Positions 1-4,711 are shown, counted from the stretch's first letter. The stretch: DNA of 6,271 nucleotides from Saprospiraceae bacterium (GCA_027009605.1 JALVCY010000707.1:1-6271), one strand, 5' to 3'. Made by a program: numbers and translations. Notes: generated by a model not told the origin, from the sequence alone.

Positions 1-26
1 GCCTGTTTTTGCTAAAATTTTCTCAT

Positions 27-54
27 GTAGGGACGCACGGCCGTGCGTCCCTAC
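27..54. repeat. 28-bp perfect palindrome
   Basis: The two 14-base arms (27-40 and 41-54) are exact reverse complements with no spacer; the left arm begins GTAGGGACGC. The palindrome ends sharply, because the next pair (26/55) does not match. High GC content in an AT-rich gap and perfect symmetry make it a REP-like or miniature mobile palindrome rather than a terminator; there is no T-run on either side. No gene in the window needs it as an operator, as it lies about 450 bp beyond the end of the peptidase gene. Confidence 0.8.
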
Positions 55-73
55 GTCAACATCCACAAAAATG

Positions 74-96
74 CCTATTTTTTGCCTTAAAATAGG
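74..96. repeat. Small AT-rich stem-loop
   Basis: CCTATTTT (74-81) pairs perfectly with AAAATAGG (89-96) around a 7-base loop. It could be a weak transcription stop for a gene entering from either side, but no gene end is visible next to it. Function unknown. Confidence 0.4.
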
Positions 97-174
97 GGCT
101 CCTAAATAGTTACTAATTTTTTTTGCCAAATTGTGTATCCCATTCTTATAACTATTTGATTATCAATGGACTGT

Positions 175-228
175 TGAGTTTAATCCTAAAAGTATTGTGC
201 TGTAAGACTACCAAATTTTATCCTGTTT
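175..228 (+). repeat. Dispersed ~65-bp intergenic repeat, copy 1 (shortened)
   Basis: This copy starts TGAGTTTAATCCTAAAAGT and ends CCAAATTTTATCCTGTTT, matching the two conserved ends of the family found at 248-309, 2370-2434, 2486-2550 and 2557-2637. Its middle is about 11 bases shorter than in the other copies and the left motif has diverged (CCTAAAAGT for CCGAAAAGT). No reading frame is shared between copies, so this is a non-coding repeat. Confidence 0.6.
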
Positions 229-247
229 GGAGATTTTGTTCAATCTT

Positions 248-309
248 TAAACCTGCTCCGAAAAGTCCACTCTGCCAGAAATTAAAGCACGGAACAAAAT
301 ATTATTTGG
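248..309 (+). repeat. Dispersed ~65-bp intergenic repeat, copy 2
   Basis: It carries the left motif CTCCGAAAAGTC (256-267) and a right end AACAAAATATTATTTGG (293-309). By hand it aligns without gaps to the reverse complement of copy 4 (2486-2550), with roughly three quarters of positions identical, including a shared inner stretch AAGCACG (285-291). It has the same orientation as copy 1 and lies 20 bp after it. Confidence 0.6.
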
Positions 310-332
310 CTACATTGCACAGTGCAGCGTGG

Positions 333-476
333 TGTCGCTCCTACGGAGCTATATTTCTACTATTTTAGTCTTTACAAAGATGTCGCCCCAATGGGGCTCA
401 GGCATAGATATTTCGGCTATTTTCTCTGTTGTCAGCCCCGTAGGGGCGACACCTTTGCAGCCCCGGCGGGGCGACA
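333..476. repeat. Cluster of four REP-like GCCCC-NNN-GGGGC hairpin units
   Basis: Four 18-base units follow the pattern TGTCGCCCC-NNN-GGGGCT: two in plus orientation at 333-350 and 381-398, and two inverted at 434-451 and 459-476. Each forms a 5-bp GC stem with a 3-base loop (TAC, AAT, GTA, GGC). Unit 1 has GCTCC/GGAGC, a paired change that preserves the stem. The cluster lies 31 bp beyond the stop codon of the minus-strand peptidase gene, so the transcript would run into it; it could stabilise the 3' end or help end transcription, although no T-run follows. REP-like units of this type are common between genes in Bacteroidota. Confidence 0.75.
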
Positions 477-506
477 CACGCTTCTCCGTCAAACCGCCAC
501 ACCACT

Positions 507-2243
507 CTAATGCACCTGCTGCTCAAAAGCCCGGAATGCCCGTTGCAATTGTTCCTGAAAATCTATTTCAATGACTTCATTTGATGTACGCATCTGTTGC
601 CCTTCCGGAAGGATATTGAATTTGCATTCCATCAAAGACATATCTTTGTAGTATGGGATTTGGATGTAAGTTTTGGCTTCAGGCAACATCTTGATAAGGT
701 CTCCATCGGTCGTGTTATGGGCATAAAGCATTTTAGGGTCATGGATGTTCAATTTGGAGATGACGCTATGATCTTTGCGACACCAGTCCAACTCTAAAGC
801 TCTTGTTGTGGACCATTGCTTGGCAGGAATACCCAGATGGACATTTTTTATGGAGGACTCAACTTGATGACCCTTTCGGGCAAACTCCATCAAAACCACC
901 GGACGATACCCATATAAATTATCGACATCCGTCCCCGGGACACTGGACGTGGATGCTAGGTCGGATAACTCATCGTAGTGGTCTTGGATAATTTTTGCGC
1001 AAGCCGGTTTAAAATCCCGAATAATAGCATCCCCATCGTCTTGCATGATACACAATCCACTTTCCGAGCGATAAGAAACAGAATTGTCCACATCTATAAA
1101 AGTGCTACAATCATCCAAAGAATAACCGTGAGCTAAGGCAAAATTATGGCAATCCACTTCCGTGGAAAAATAGACATTTTCTTCAGCCATATACCAATTA
1201 TCTCCTTTGTAATTATGGATAAGCGTACACTTCCCCTTGCCGATGCCCCGTCGCTCATTAAACGCTTCGCAGCCTGCCAAACTCGTAAACATATTAGCGC
1301 CGGTCGATGGTTGATAGCACACACAGCCTTCGTATTCATCGCTCAAGTTAAAAACCGCATGTGCCGTCTCATGCACCGCCGTCCCTATATTATAACTCTC
1401 CGAAGTAAACATATTGGTGGACAAAAAAGTCAAATTCCCCATCAAATACGCCCCGTCTTTAAAAGGCTGACGATGCAAAAGCCCATAAACATCAATCCCT
1501 TCCACCCGATAATCTGTCAAAAACTTTGGAAATATCTCTTTCCGCAAGGTCGCATAAGCAATATCATGCCCATTGGCCGGCTCTTTGGTATAATAAAAAG
1601 CCCATTTATCCTTATGACTTTTTATCATATTATTTTGCAAATAGCCTTCATAGACCAAATGCTCTACATCCTTCAAAAAAGACGCCCAATCACTTCCAAA
1701 ATCCACATCTTTGATAAAATCCACATTAATCGTCTGCTCCATCAGCGTTGGCGTAGTCGAATACAGTAGTATTTTTCCTTTATTCCAAGGAGAATCGCCC
1801 GCATCGAAGGTCGCAAACCGGGCGCTCACATTGCCTTGGACATTGGTCACATAAAAAATATACTCGACATTCGTATTATTCTTAAAAGCTTTGGGCACTG
1901 TATAATCCAAACTCACTTCGTACTGCGGATAGTTAAATGTCCAAGTCTTTTGACTACCCCACAGCCCTGAGATTCGGCGTTTTTTGGCAGGCAGGCCATC
2001 CGTATTTTGGTATAGCTCAAATTCATAAACGACCAACTCCACTTTCGCAATTAAGGACTCATCCGAAGCCTTTAGCTTAAAAGTAACCGGCTGATGGTCA
2101 TTAGGATGAATGGGACTATGCAGCCAATACGCAAATTCGGCGTCCGTATCACTCACCGGCGGCAAGACTACAGGCTGAACTTGCCGATTACAAGACCATA
2201 AAAAAAAAGACAGTAGAAAAAGAGAATAGCGTAGTGTTTTCAT
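507..2243 (-). CDS. Lipoprotein with M64-type zinc metallopeptidase domain
   Basis: A 578-residue protein from the ATG at 2243. It begins with a lipoprotein signal peptide (basic MKTLRYS, a Leu/Phe-rich core, lipobox LWSC with Cys18), so it should be a membrane-anchored extracytoplasmic protein. Residues ~30-150 look like a beta-sandwich domain. The central region carries HETAHAVFNLSDEYEG: His291, Glu292 and His295 form an HExxH zinc site followed by LxDEY (Asp302), as in M64 (IgA-peptidase-like) enzymes. CIMQDD with Met400 fits a Met-turn. The C-terminal ~140 residues are probably another beta domain. Ten cysteines besides Cys18 suggest disulfides. A GTG at 2264 would add 7 residues ahead of the signal peptide and is less likely. 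No acidic surface-export signal follows Cys18. It is transcribed alone. The fold class is well supported by motifs; the substrate is unknown. Confidence 0.85.
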   Translation of the reverse strand: MKTLRYSLFLLSFFLWSCNRQVQPVVLPPVSDTDAEFAYWLHSPIHPNDHQPVTFKLKASDESLIAKVELVVYEFELYQNTDGLPAKKRRISGLWGSQKTWTFNYPQYEVSLDYTVPKAFKNNTNVEYIFYVTNVQGNVSARFATFDAGDSPWNKGKILLYSTTPTLMEQTINVDFIKDVDFGSDWASFLKDVEHLVYEGYLQNNMIKSHKDKWAFYYTKEPANGHDIAYATLRKEIFPKFLTDYRVEGIDVYGLLHRQPFKDGAYLMGNLTFLSTNMFTSESYNIGTAVHETAHAVFNLSDEYEGCVCYQPSTGANMFTSLAGCEAFNERRGIGKGKCTLIHNYKGDNWYMAEENVYFSTEVDCHNFALAHGYSLDDCSTFIDVDNSVSYRSESGLCIMQDDGDAIIRDFKPACAKIIQDHYDELSDLASTSSVPGTDVDNLYGYRPVVLMEFARKGHQVESSIKNVHLGIPAKQWSTTRALELDWCRKDHSVISKLNIHDPKMLYAHNTTDGDLIKMLPEAKTYIQIPYYKDMSLMECKFNILPEGQQMRTSNEVIEIDFQEQLQRAFRAFEQQVH

Positions 2244-2275
2244 CTGTAAAGGAATTGCTTGCACTCATCAATAGA

Positions 2276-2290
2276 CCGGTAATATACCGG
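2276..2290. promoter_or_regulatory. 15-bp dyad in the peptidase gene leader
   Basis: CCGGTA (2276-2281) and TACCGG (2285-2290) are exact inverted repeats around ATA. The dyad lies between the proposed -7 box (2309-2316) and the start codon (2243), so it would sit in the 5' leader about 33 bases ahead of the ATG. It could be a repressor site or an RNA hairpin; nothing in the window says which. Confidence 0.45.
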
Positions 2291-2308
2291 CCGATTTATC
2301 AGTTCGTG

Positions 2309-2341
2309 CAAAGATGTTCGTTTGAAGGGTCTCTCCTAAAA
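2309..2341 (-). promoter_or_regulatory. Candidate Bacteroidota promoter for the peptidase gene
   Basis: Read on the minus strand, CATCTTTG (2309-2316) matches the Bacteroidota -7 box TAnnTTTG with one mismatch. TTTTAG (2336-2341) lies 19 bases upstream, at the position of the -33 box. The same TTTTAG sits 20 bases before the -7 box of the cold-shock gene. The predicted transcript start near 2303 gives a leader of about 60 bases. Confidence 0.45.
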
Positions 2342-2369
2342 CGCCGAATCTAAAACGGTATTGTAATGG

Positions 2370-2434
2370 TGAGTTTACTCCGAAAAGTCGGGAGTAGTGG
2401 TTTGTTCTTGAGAGCACAAAATTTTATTCTGTTT
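2370..2434 (+). repeat. Dispersed ~65-bp intergenic repeat, copy 3
   Basis: It begins TGAGTTTACTCCGAAAAGTC and ends ACAAAATTTTATTCTGTTT (2416-2434). It matches copy 4 in reverse complement at the same length, with the ends conserved and the middle mostly different. Its last 19 bases are an exact inverted match to 2486-2504. Confidence 0.7.
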
Positions 2435-2485
2435 TCGCTCTTATTTTAACCCCCTAAATCCCCCTAAGAAGTGGGGAGTTAAGGT

Positions 2486-2550
2486 AAACAGAATAAAATT
2501 TTGTTACGTGCTTCAATTTTTGACTGTAGTGACTTTTCGAAGCGGACTCA
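2486..2550 (-). repeat. Dispersed ~65-bp intergenic repeat, copy 4
   Basis: On the minus strand it reads TGAGTCCGCTTCGAAAAGTC at one end (2531-2550) and ACAAAATTTTATTCTGTTT at the other (2486-2504). It is the inverted partner of copy 3 and is followed after only 6 bases by copy 5 in the same orientation. Confidence 0.7.
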
Positions 2551-2556
2551 ACAATT

Positions 2557-2637
2557 GAACAGAATACATGCATCCCGAATAAAATTTGGCAATTTTTCCA
2601 ACCATCTCAAAAACCCGACTTTTCGGAATGGACTCAA
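2557..2637 (-). repeat. Dispersed ~65-bp intergenic repeat, copy 5 (with insertion)
   Basis: On the minus strand it begins TTGAGTCCATTCCGAAAAGTC-like (2617-2637) and continues to CCAAATTTTATTC (2577-2589) at the same spacing as copies 2-4. About 15 extra bases then separate this from the terminal TGTTC, apparently an insertion that repeats ATTC. The middle differs from all other copies. Confidence 0.6.
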
Positions 2638-2653
2638 TGGTGTAATGATGTGT

Positions 2654-2694
2654 CGTATGACGTATGACGGTGTAACGGTGTAACGGTGTAACGG
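2654..2694. repeat. Short tandem repeats (7-mer x2, then 8-mer x3)
   Basis: CGTATGA occurs twice (2654-2667), followed directly by CGGTGTAA three times (2668-2691) and a partial CGG. A related GGTGTAATG lies just before, at 2639-2647. The array is non-coding and not placed at a promoter of a gene in this window. It looks like slippage-prone microsatellite DNA. Confidence 0.7.
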
Positions 2695-2748
2695 CTAGGC
2701 AGCAATGAAAGGTAAAAGGTTCGGGATCAAAGGTTAAAGCTAGGCAGC
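2694..2748 (+). repeat. Pair of GCTAGGCAGC direct repeats
   Basis: The 10-mer GCTAGGCAGC is present exactly at 2694-2703 and 2739-2748, 45 bp apart start to start. The DNA between contains purine-rich GGTAAAAGGTTCGG and AAAGGTTAAAG, themselves weakly repeated. Function unknown. Confidence 0.5.
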
Positions 2749-2764
2749 CAAGAGACCGTCCCCC

Positions 2765-2830
2765 TTGAACGCCGAAGGCATTTGAACGTGCGAAGCACAA
2801 ATTGAACGCCCGAAGGGCAATTTGAACGCC
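2765..2830 (+). repeat. Tandem array of TTGAAC + GAA-triloop hairpins
   Basis: Three units begin TTGAAC and continue into a hairpin with the loop GAA: GCC-GAA-GGC (2771-2779), GTGC-GAA-GCAC (2788-2798) and GCCC-GAA-GGGC (2808-2818). A fourth, truncated TTGAACGCC ends the array (2822-2830). The stems differ in sequence and the two arms change together, while TTGAAC and the loop stay fixed; units 2 and 3 each span 20 bases. The second hairpin contains GCGAAGC, known as an unusually stable DNA mini-hairpin. The array lies just beyond the cold-shock terminator. Confidence 0.75.
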
Positions 2831-2851
2831 TACTCCAAATCGAATAAAGAC

Positions 2852-2884
2852 AAAAAAAAAGCCCACCAAATGAATGATGGACTT
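2852..2884 (-). terminator. Rho-independent terminator of the cold-shock gene
   Basis: On the minus strand AAGTCCATCA (2884-2875) pairs with TGGTGGGCTT (2868-2859) through ten pairs, two of them G-U, around a 6-base loop. A run of T follows at once (2858-2852). It lies about 25 bases after the stop codon of the cold-shock gene. This is the best intrinsic terminator in the window. Confidence 0.85.
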
Positions 2885-2908
2885 AAATTTTGGTAAAATG
2901 GATCGATA

Positions 2909-3100
2909 TTAAATAACTCTCACATTAATGGCATTAAGCCCTTTTTTACCTTCCTTGAGTTCAAATTCGACACTATCACCCTGTTGGATGTCGTCAATAA
3001 TTCCGGATACGTGTACAAAGTACTCGTTGTTTGAACCTTCTTCGGTAATAAATCCATAACCTTTGGACTCATTGAAGAATTTTACAGTTCCTTTTTTCAT
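2909..3100 (-). CDS. Cold-shock domain protein (CspA family)
   Basis: A 63-residue single cold-shock domain, normal length for the family. These proteins bind single-stranded RNA and DNA through an OB-fold and melt RNA structure in the cytoplasm. The start MKKGTVKFFN is typical; RNP1 is K13-GYGFI-18 and RNP2 is Y27-FVH-30. The usual aromatic residues Phe8, Phe9, Tyr15, Phe17 and Phe28 are present. It is one residue group shorter than E. coli CspA at the N-terminus, as in many Bacteroidota homologues. It has its own promoter (3124-3157) and terminator (2852-2884), so it is a single-gene unit. The leader is only about 17 bases, too short for the long thermosensor leader of E. coli cspA, so cold regulation by that mechanism is unlikely. 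I cannot tell whether it is cold-induced or constitutive. Confidence 0.96.
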   Translation of the reverse strand: MKKGTVKFFNESKGYGFITEEGSNNEYFVHVSGIIDDIQQGDSVEFELKEGKKGLNAINVRVI

Positions 3101-3123
3101 GTATTAAAACTTTTAATGAGCCG

Positions 3124-3157
3124 CAAAGGTAAGCAATAAATTTAATAATCTCTAAAA
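3124..3157 (-). promoter_or_regulatory. Promoter of the cold-shock gene
   Basis: Minus-strand TACCTTTG (3124-3131) is an exact match to the Bacteroidota -7 consensus TAnnTTTG. TTTTAG (3152-3157) lies 20 bases upstream as a weak -33 box. The predicted start near 3117 leaves a short AT-rich leader with no Shine-Dalgarno sequence. Confidence 0.65.
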
Positions 3158-3287
3158 TTTGGGAAATACTTCAACAAAAAAATAAATTATCTCGTTCTTT
3201 TCCCAAAAAACTTCCAAATTAGACGGTTTAATTCTGATGATTTTGTCCTTAAATTCTTCTGATTTTGGATGGATTGGCAGTGTGGTT

Positions 3288-3311
3288 AGTCGGAATGGAA
3301 GTTATTCGACT
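3288..3311. other. Stem-loop spanning the small lipoprotein's stop codon
   Basis: AGTCGGAAT (3288-3296) pairs with ATTCGACT (3304-3311) with one bulged G. The structure covers the TAA at 3302-3304 of the minus-strand lipoprotein gene. There is no T-run downstream, so it is at best a weak terminator or 3'-end stabiliser. The remaining DNA up to the cold-shock promoter (3158-3287) shows no gene. Confidence 0.35.
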
Positions 3312-3685
3312 GTATAAGAAATGGCCAAAGAAGGATTCTCCCCTTCTGCAATGTCGTGCTTAACCAGATGACCATTGTGTAGAATTTGCAATTCAATACT
3401 CCCGTCTCCCCCGACGGCACCATAACCGGTACAAGAAATAGAGGAAATAAAGCCATGTTGGATTTTTCCGATAGGATAAACCACTTCATGTTTTTGAATA
3501 TCCGAGTGCCTGACTAGGGCGCTTTGACTCCCAAAATAGGCGGCATCGAGATGAGCAAAAGAAGTCCGGGTAATAATTTTGTAGGTAATCTCTCCGGCGG
3601 GTGGCTCGGGTATTTGTTTGGTTGTACCACAAGAAGAGAGCACCCATACAAGAGCCAAGGTAGAGGCTTGCAAAAAAAGTTTCAT
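3302..3685 (-). CDS. Small lipoprotein of unknown function
   Basis: A 127-residue protein with a lipoprotein signal peptide: MKLFLQAST, a hydrophobic stretch LALVWV, and lipobox LSSC with Cys19, followed by GTTKQIPEPP. The mature part (~108 residues) is rich in predicted beta strands. Its C-terminal third, with GSIELQIL, NGHLVK and SLAISYTV, looks like the last strands of a small beta-sandwich of the kind seen in many short Bacteroidota envelope proteins; I do not recognise a named family. One further Cys (SISC) is present. The ATG lies 40 bases after the stop of the Nudix-like gene on the same strand, and I find no convincing promoter in that gap, so the two are probably co-transcribed. An inverted repeat in the gap (3706-3726) may modulate this gene separately. 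Confidence 0.75.
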   Translation of the reverse strand: MKLFLQASTLALVWVLSSCGTTKQIPEPPAGEITYKIITRTSFAHLDAAYFGSQSALVRHSDIQKHEVVYPIGKIQHGFISSISCTGYGAVGGDGSIELQILHNGHLVKHDIAEGENPSLAISYTVE

Positions 3686-3705
3686 AGGTAGTGTATATCA
3701 TAGTA

Positions 3706-3726
3706 ATTTGTGCAAACTGCACAAAT
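3706..3726. promoter_or_regulatory. 21-bp dyad between the Nudix-like and lipoprotein genes
   Basis: ATTTGTGCA (3706-3714) and TGCACAAAT (3718-3726) are exact inverted repeats around AAC. The dyad touches the first base of the Nudix-like gene's stop codon region (TGA, 3728-3726) and ends 21 bases before the lipoprotein start. There is no following T-run, so an operator or a processing or attenuating hairpin is more likely than a terminator. Confidence 0.5.
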
Positions 3727-4133
3727 CAAATATCCTTCGTCGAATTCCGATCCGAAATAATATCTTTCAGCTCTTTAAGCATTTTATATTGTGCGTTAGG
3801 GAGCACCTTTTTAAAAGCTTCCTTCACAACGAAGTAAGTGGATTTTTCCATTTTGGGCAGTAAATCCCAAATTTTATCCGTCAAAAACAGTACATCTTCT
3901 TTGATAAGCTTGCGCAAAGAAGGAATCTCATGCCAATCCGCTTCAATGGCCAACACCTTAGTCTCTTCATCTTCTGCCGGCTCCAACTCAATAATATGCC
4001 CCGGCGCTTTGGTTTCATCCAACTCTCCACCTTTCGGCAACTCCCAATTGTCATTATCTTTGACCAAGAGCACTTCCAGTCCTTTTTCTTTGACCCGATA
4101 GATGACTAGGACGACTTTTTCTGCAATACTCAT
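3726..4133 (-). CDS. Nudix-like protein with degenerate catalytic box
   Basis: A 135-residue protein from the ATG at 4133. Residues 6-36 (KVVLVIYRV, LEVLLVKD, NWELPKGG) match the first strands and the WELPKGG segment that precede the Nudix box in Nudix hydrolases. The box itself, G-x5-E-x7-REUxEExGU, is not intact: the aligned stretch around AEDEETKV keeps Glu56-Glu57, but lacks the Arg-Glu pair and has Lys where the Gly should be. Nudix enzymes hydrolyse nucleoside diphosphates linked to another group; this one may be inactive, altered, or a binding protein. The C-terminal ~70 residues are mostly helical and charged. A longer frame from a TTG at 4208 is rejected because that TTG is part of the probable -7 box. 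Likely first gene of a unit with the small lipoprotein 40 bases downstream. Confidence 0.75.
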   Translation of the reverse strand: MSIAEKVVLVIYRVKEKGLEVLLVKDNDNWELPKGGELDETKAPGHIIELEPAEDEETKVLAIEADWHEIPSLRKLIKEDVLFLTDKIWDLLPKMEKSTYFVVKEAFKKVLPNAQYKMLKELKDIISDRNSTKDI

Positions 4134-4205
4134 ACTGACTGAATTATTAGTTGACAGGGTGATATTTTGTGCGCTACCCACAAGAAAACGGGCTAGAGCG
4201 TAAGA

Positions 4206-4236
4206 CAAAGGAAAGCATAATTTTTCAATTTACAAA
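4206..4236 (-). promoter_or_regulatory. Promoter of the Nudix-like gene
   Basis: Minus-strand TTTG (4233-4236), a 19-base gap and TTCCTTTG (4206-4213) fit the Bacteroidota -33/-7 pattern with one mismatch in the -7 box. The -33 box overlaps the last codons of the upstream gene. The predicted start near 4200 gives a leader of about 65 bases to the ATG at 4133 and decides against the upstream TTG start. Confidence 0.6.
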
Positions 4237-4691
4237 GAATATACCTTTCGTTTTTTATTTTTGTCCTTATTTTCTATGCCTTCCGGAAATTTAAACCCTT
4301 CTCCAAAAAACGGCTCCAAGTGCAGCATCCCCGAAGACAAACTATCCGGAATCATCTTAAAAAAAGACTCCATATCAAACTTTCCGAAAGGGTTTTGAGT
4401 ACCCATAGAGTCTAGGTCTGTCCATCCTTTTTTCATCCATTCTTGCCATTCTTCCGGAGACAATTCCTGCGGATCTCCTTGCGGAAAATTATAAAACTTC
4501 AAAAAGCTTTGGGGGGCAAATCCGCTCAACGTGGTATCCCTCATCTGTTTGAGCAGCTGATTTTGCATATCAAATAACTTTTGAACAATCTGCTCAAAGT
4601 CTTGCGTTGAAATATTATCCGACCCGGTATCTTGTGCATTTACGGGCCAACTTAGTGCCCAAACCAAGCCAATAATGAAATACTTCTTCAT
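4230..4691 (-). CDS. Exported protein of unknown function
   Basis: A 153-residue protein with a Sec signal peptide: MKK, a hydrophobic core (FIIGLVWALSW), and a likely signal peptidase I site VNA-Q after residue 19. There is no lipobox Cys, so the mature protein should be soluble in the periplasm or secreted. The mature sequence has a Gln/Met/Leu-rich helical segment (~31-50, with VQKLFDMQNQLLKQM), a Trp-rich LSPEEWQEWMKKGW, then Phe/Pro-rich MESFFKMIPDSL and LEPFFGEGFKFPEG. It ends in a strongly basic tail NKDKNKKRKVYSL. It has no cysteine and no enzymatic motif that I recognise. It is transcribed divergently from the SDR gene. The next gene on the strand starts 96 bases later from its own promoter. 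Confidence 0.7.
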   Translation of the reverse strand: MKKYFIIGLVWALSWPVNAQDTGSDNISTQDFEQIVQKLFDMQNQLLKQMRDTTLSGFAPQSFLKFYNFPQGDPQELSPEEWQEWMKKGWTDLDSMGTQNPFGKFDMESFFKMIPDSLSSGMLHLEPFFGEGFKFPEGIENKDKNKKRKVYSL

Positions 4692-4711
4692 GCTTACTGT
4701 TAATTTTGGTG

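Larger units (their letters stand above)
2370..2552. repeat. Large inverted-repeat structure formed by copies 3 and 4
   Basis: Copies 3 and 4 face each other. The inner 19 bases pair perfectly (2416-2434 with 2486-2504) around a 51-base centre (2435-2485), and the outer parts pair imperfectly, with a second strong block around CGAAAAGTC (2381-2389). The centre holds its own imperfect hairpin, TTAACCCCC (2446-2454) against GGGGAGTTAA (2473-2482). It resembles a MITE-like element in outline, but I see no target-site duplication. Confidence 0.55.

Noticed and set aside
123..574. Three overlapping plus-strand open frames of 60-80 codons
   Set aside because: They run through the dispersed repeats and GCCCC hairpins, and one enters the 3' end of the peptidase gene; no start signals or conserved features.
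1146..1769. 207-codon plus-strand open frame inside the peptidase gene
   Set aside because: It lies wholly opposite the M64-like gene, has no recognisable motif or promoter, and its residues (Arg/Ile/His-rich, low in acidic residues) look like an antisense shadow.
2244..2264. GTG start adding seven residues to the peptidase lipoprotein
   Set aside because: The ATG at 2243 begins a textbook lipoprotein signal peptide with Cys18; the extension would only lengthen the n-region and uses a rarer start codon.
2765..2830. CRISPR array
   Set aside because: The units are contiguous with no unique spacers, the repeated core is short, and no cas gene is present.
2513..2869. 118-codon minus-strand open frame in the repeat hub
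   Set aside because: It is composed of tandem repeats, the hairpin array and dispersed repeats read through, starts beyond the cold-shock terminator, and matches no family.
3101..3123. Long cold-shock RNA thermosensor leader
   Set aside because: The consensus -7 box at 3124-3131 leaves only about 17 bases of leader, far too short.
4134..4208. Upstream TTG start for the Nudix-like gene (25 more residues)
   Set aside because: The TTG is the last three bases of the probable -7 box, so the transcript would start after it; the extra residues do not resemble the Nudix fold.
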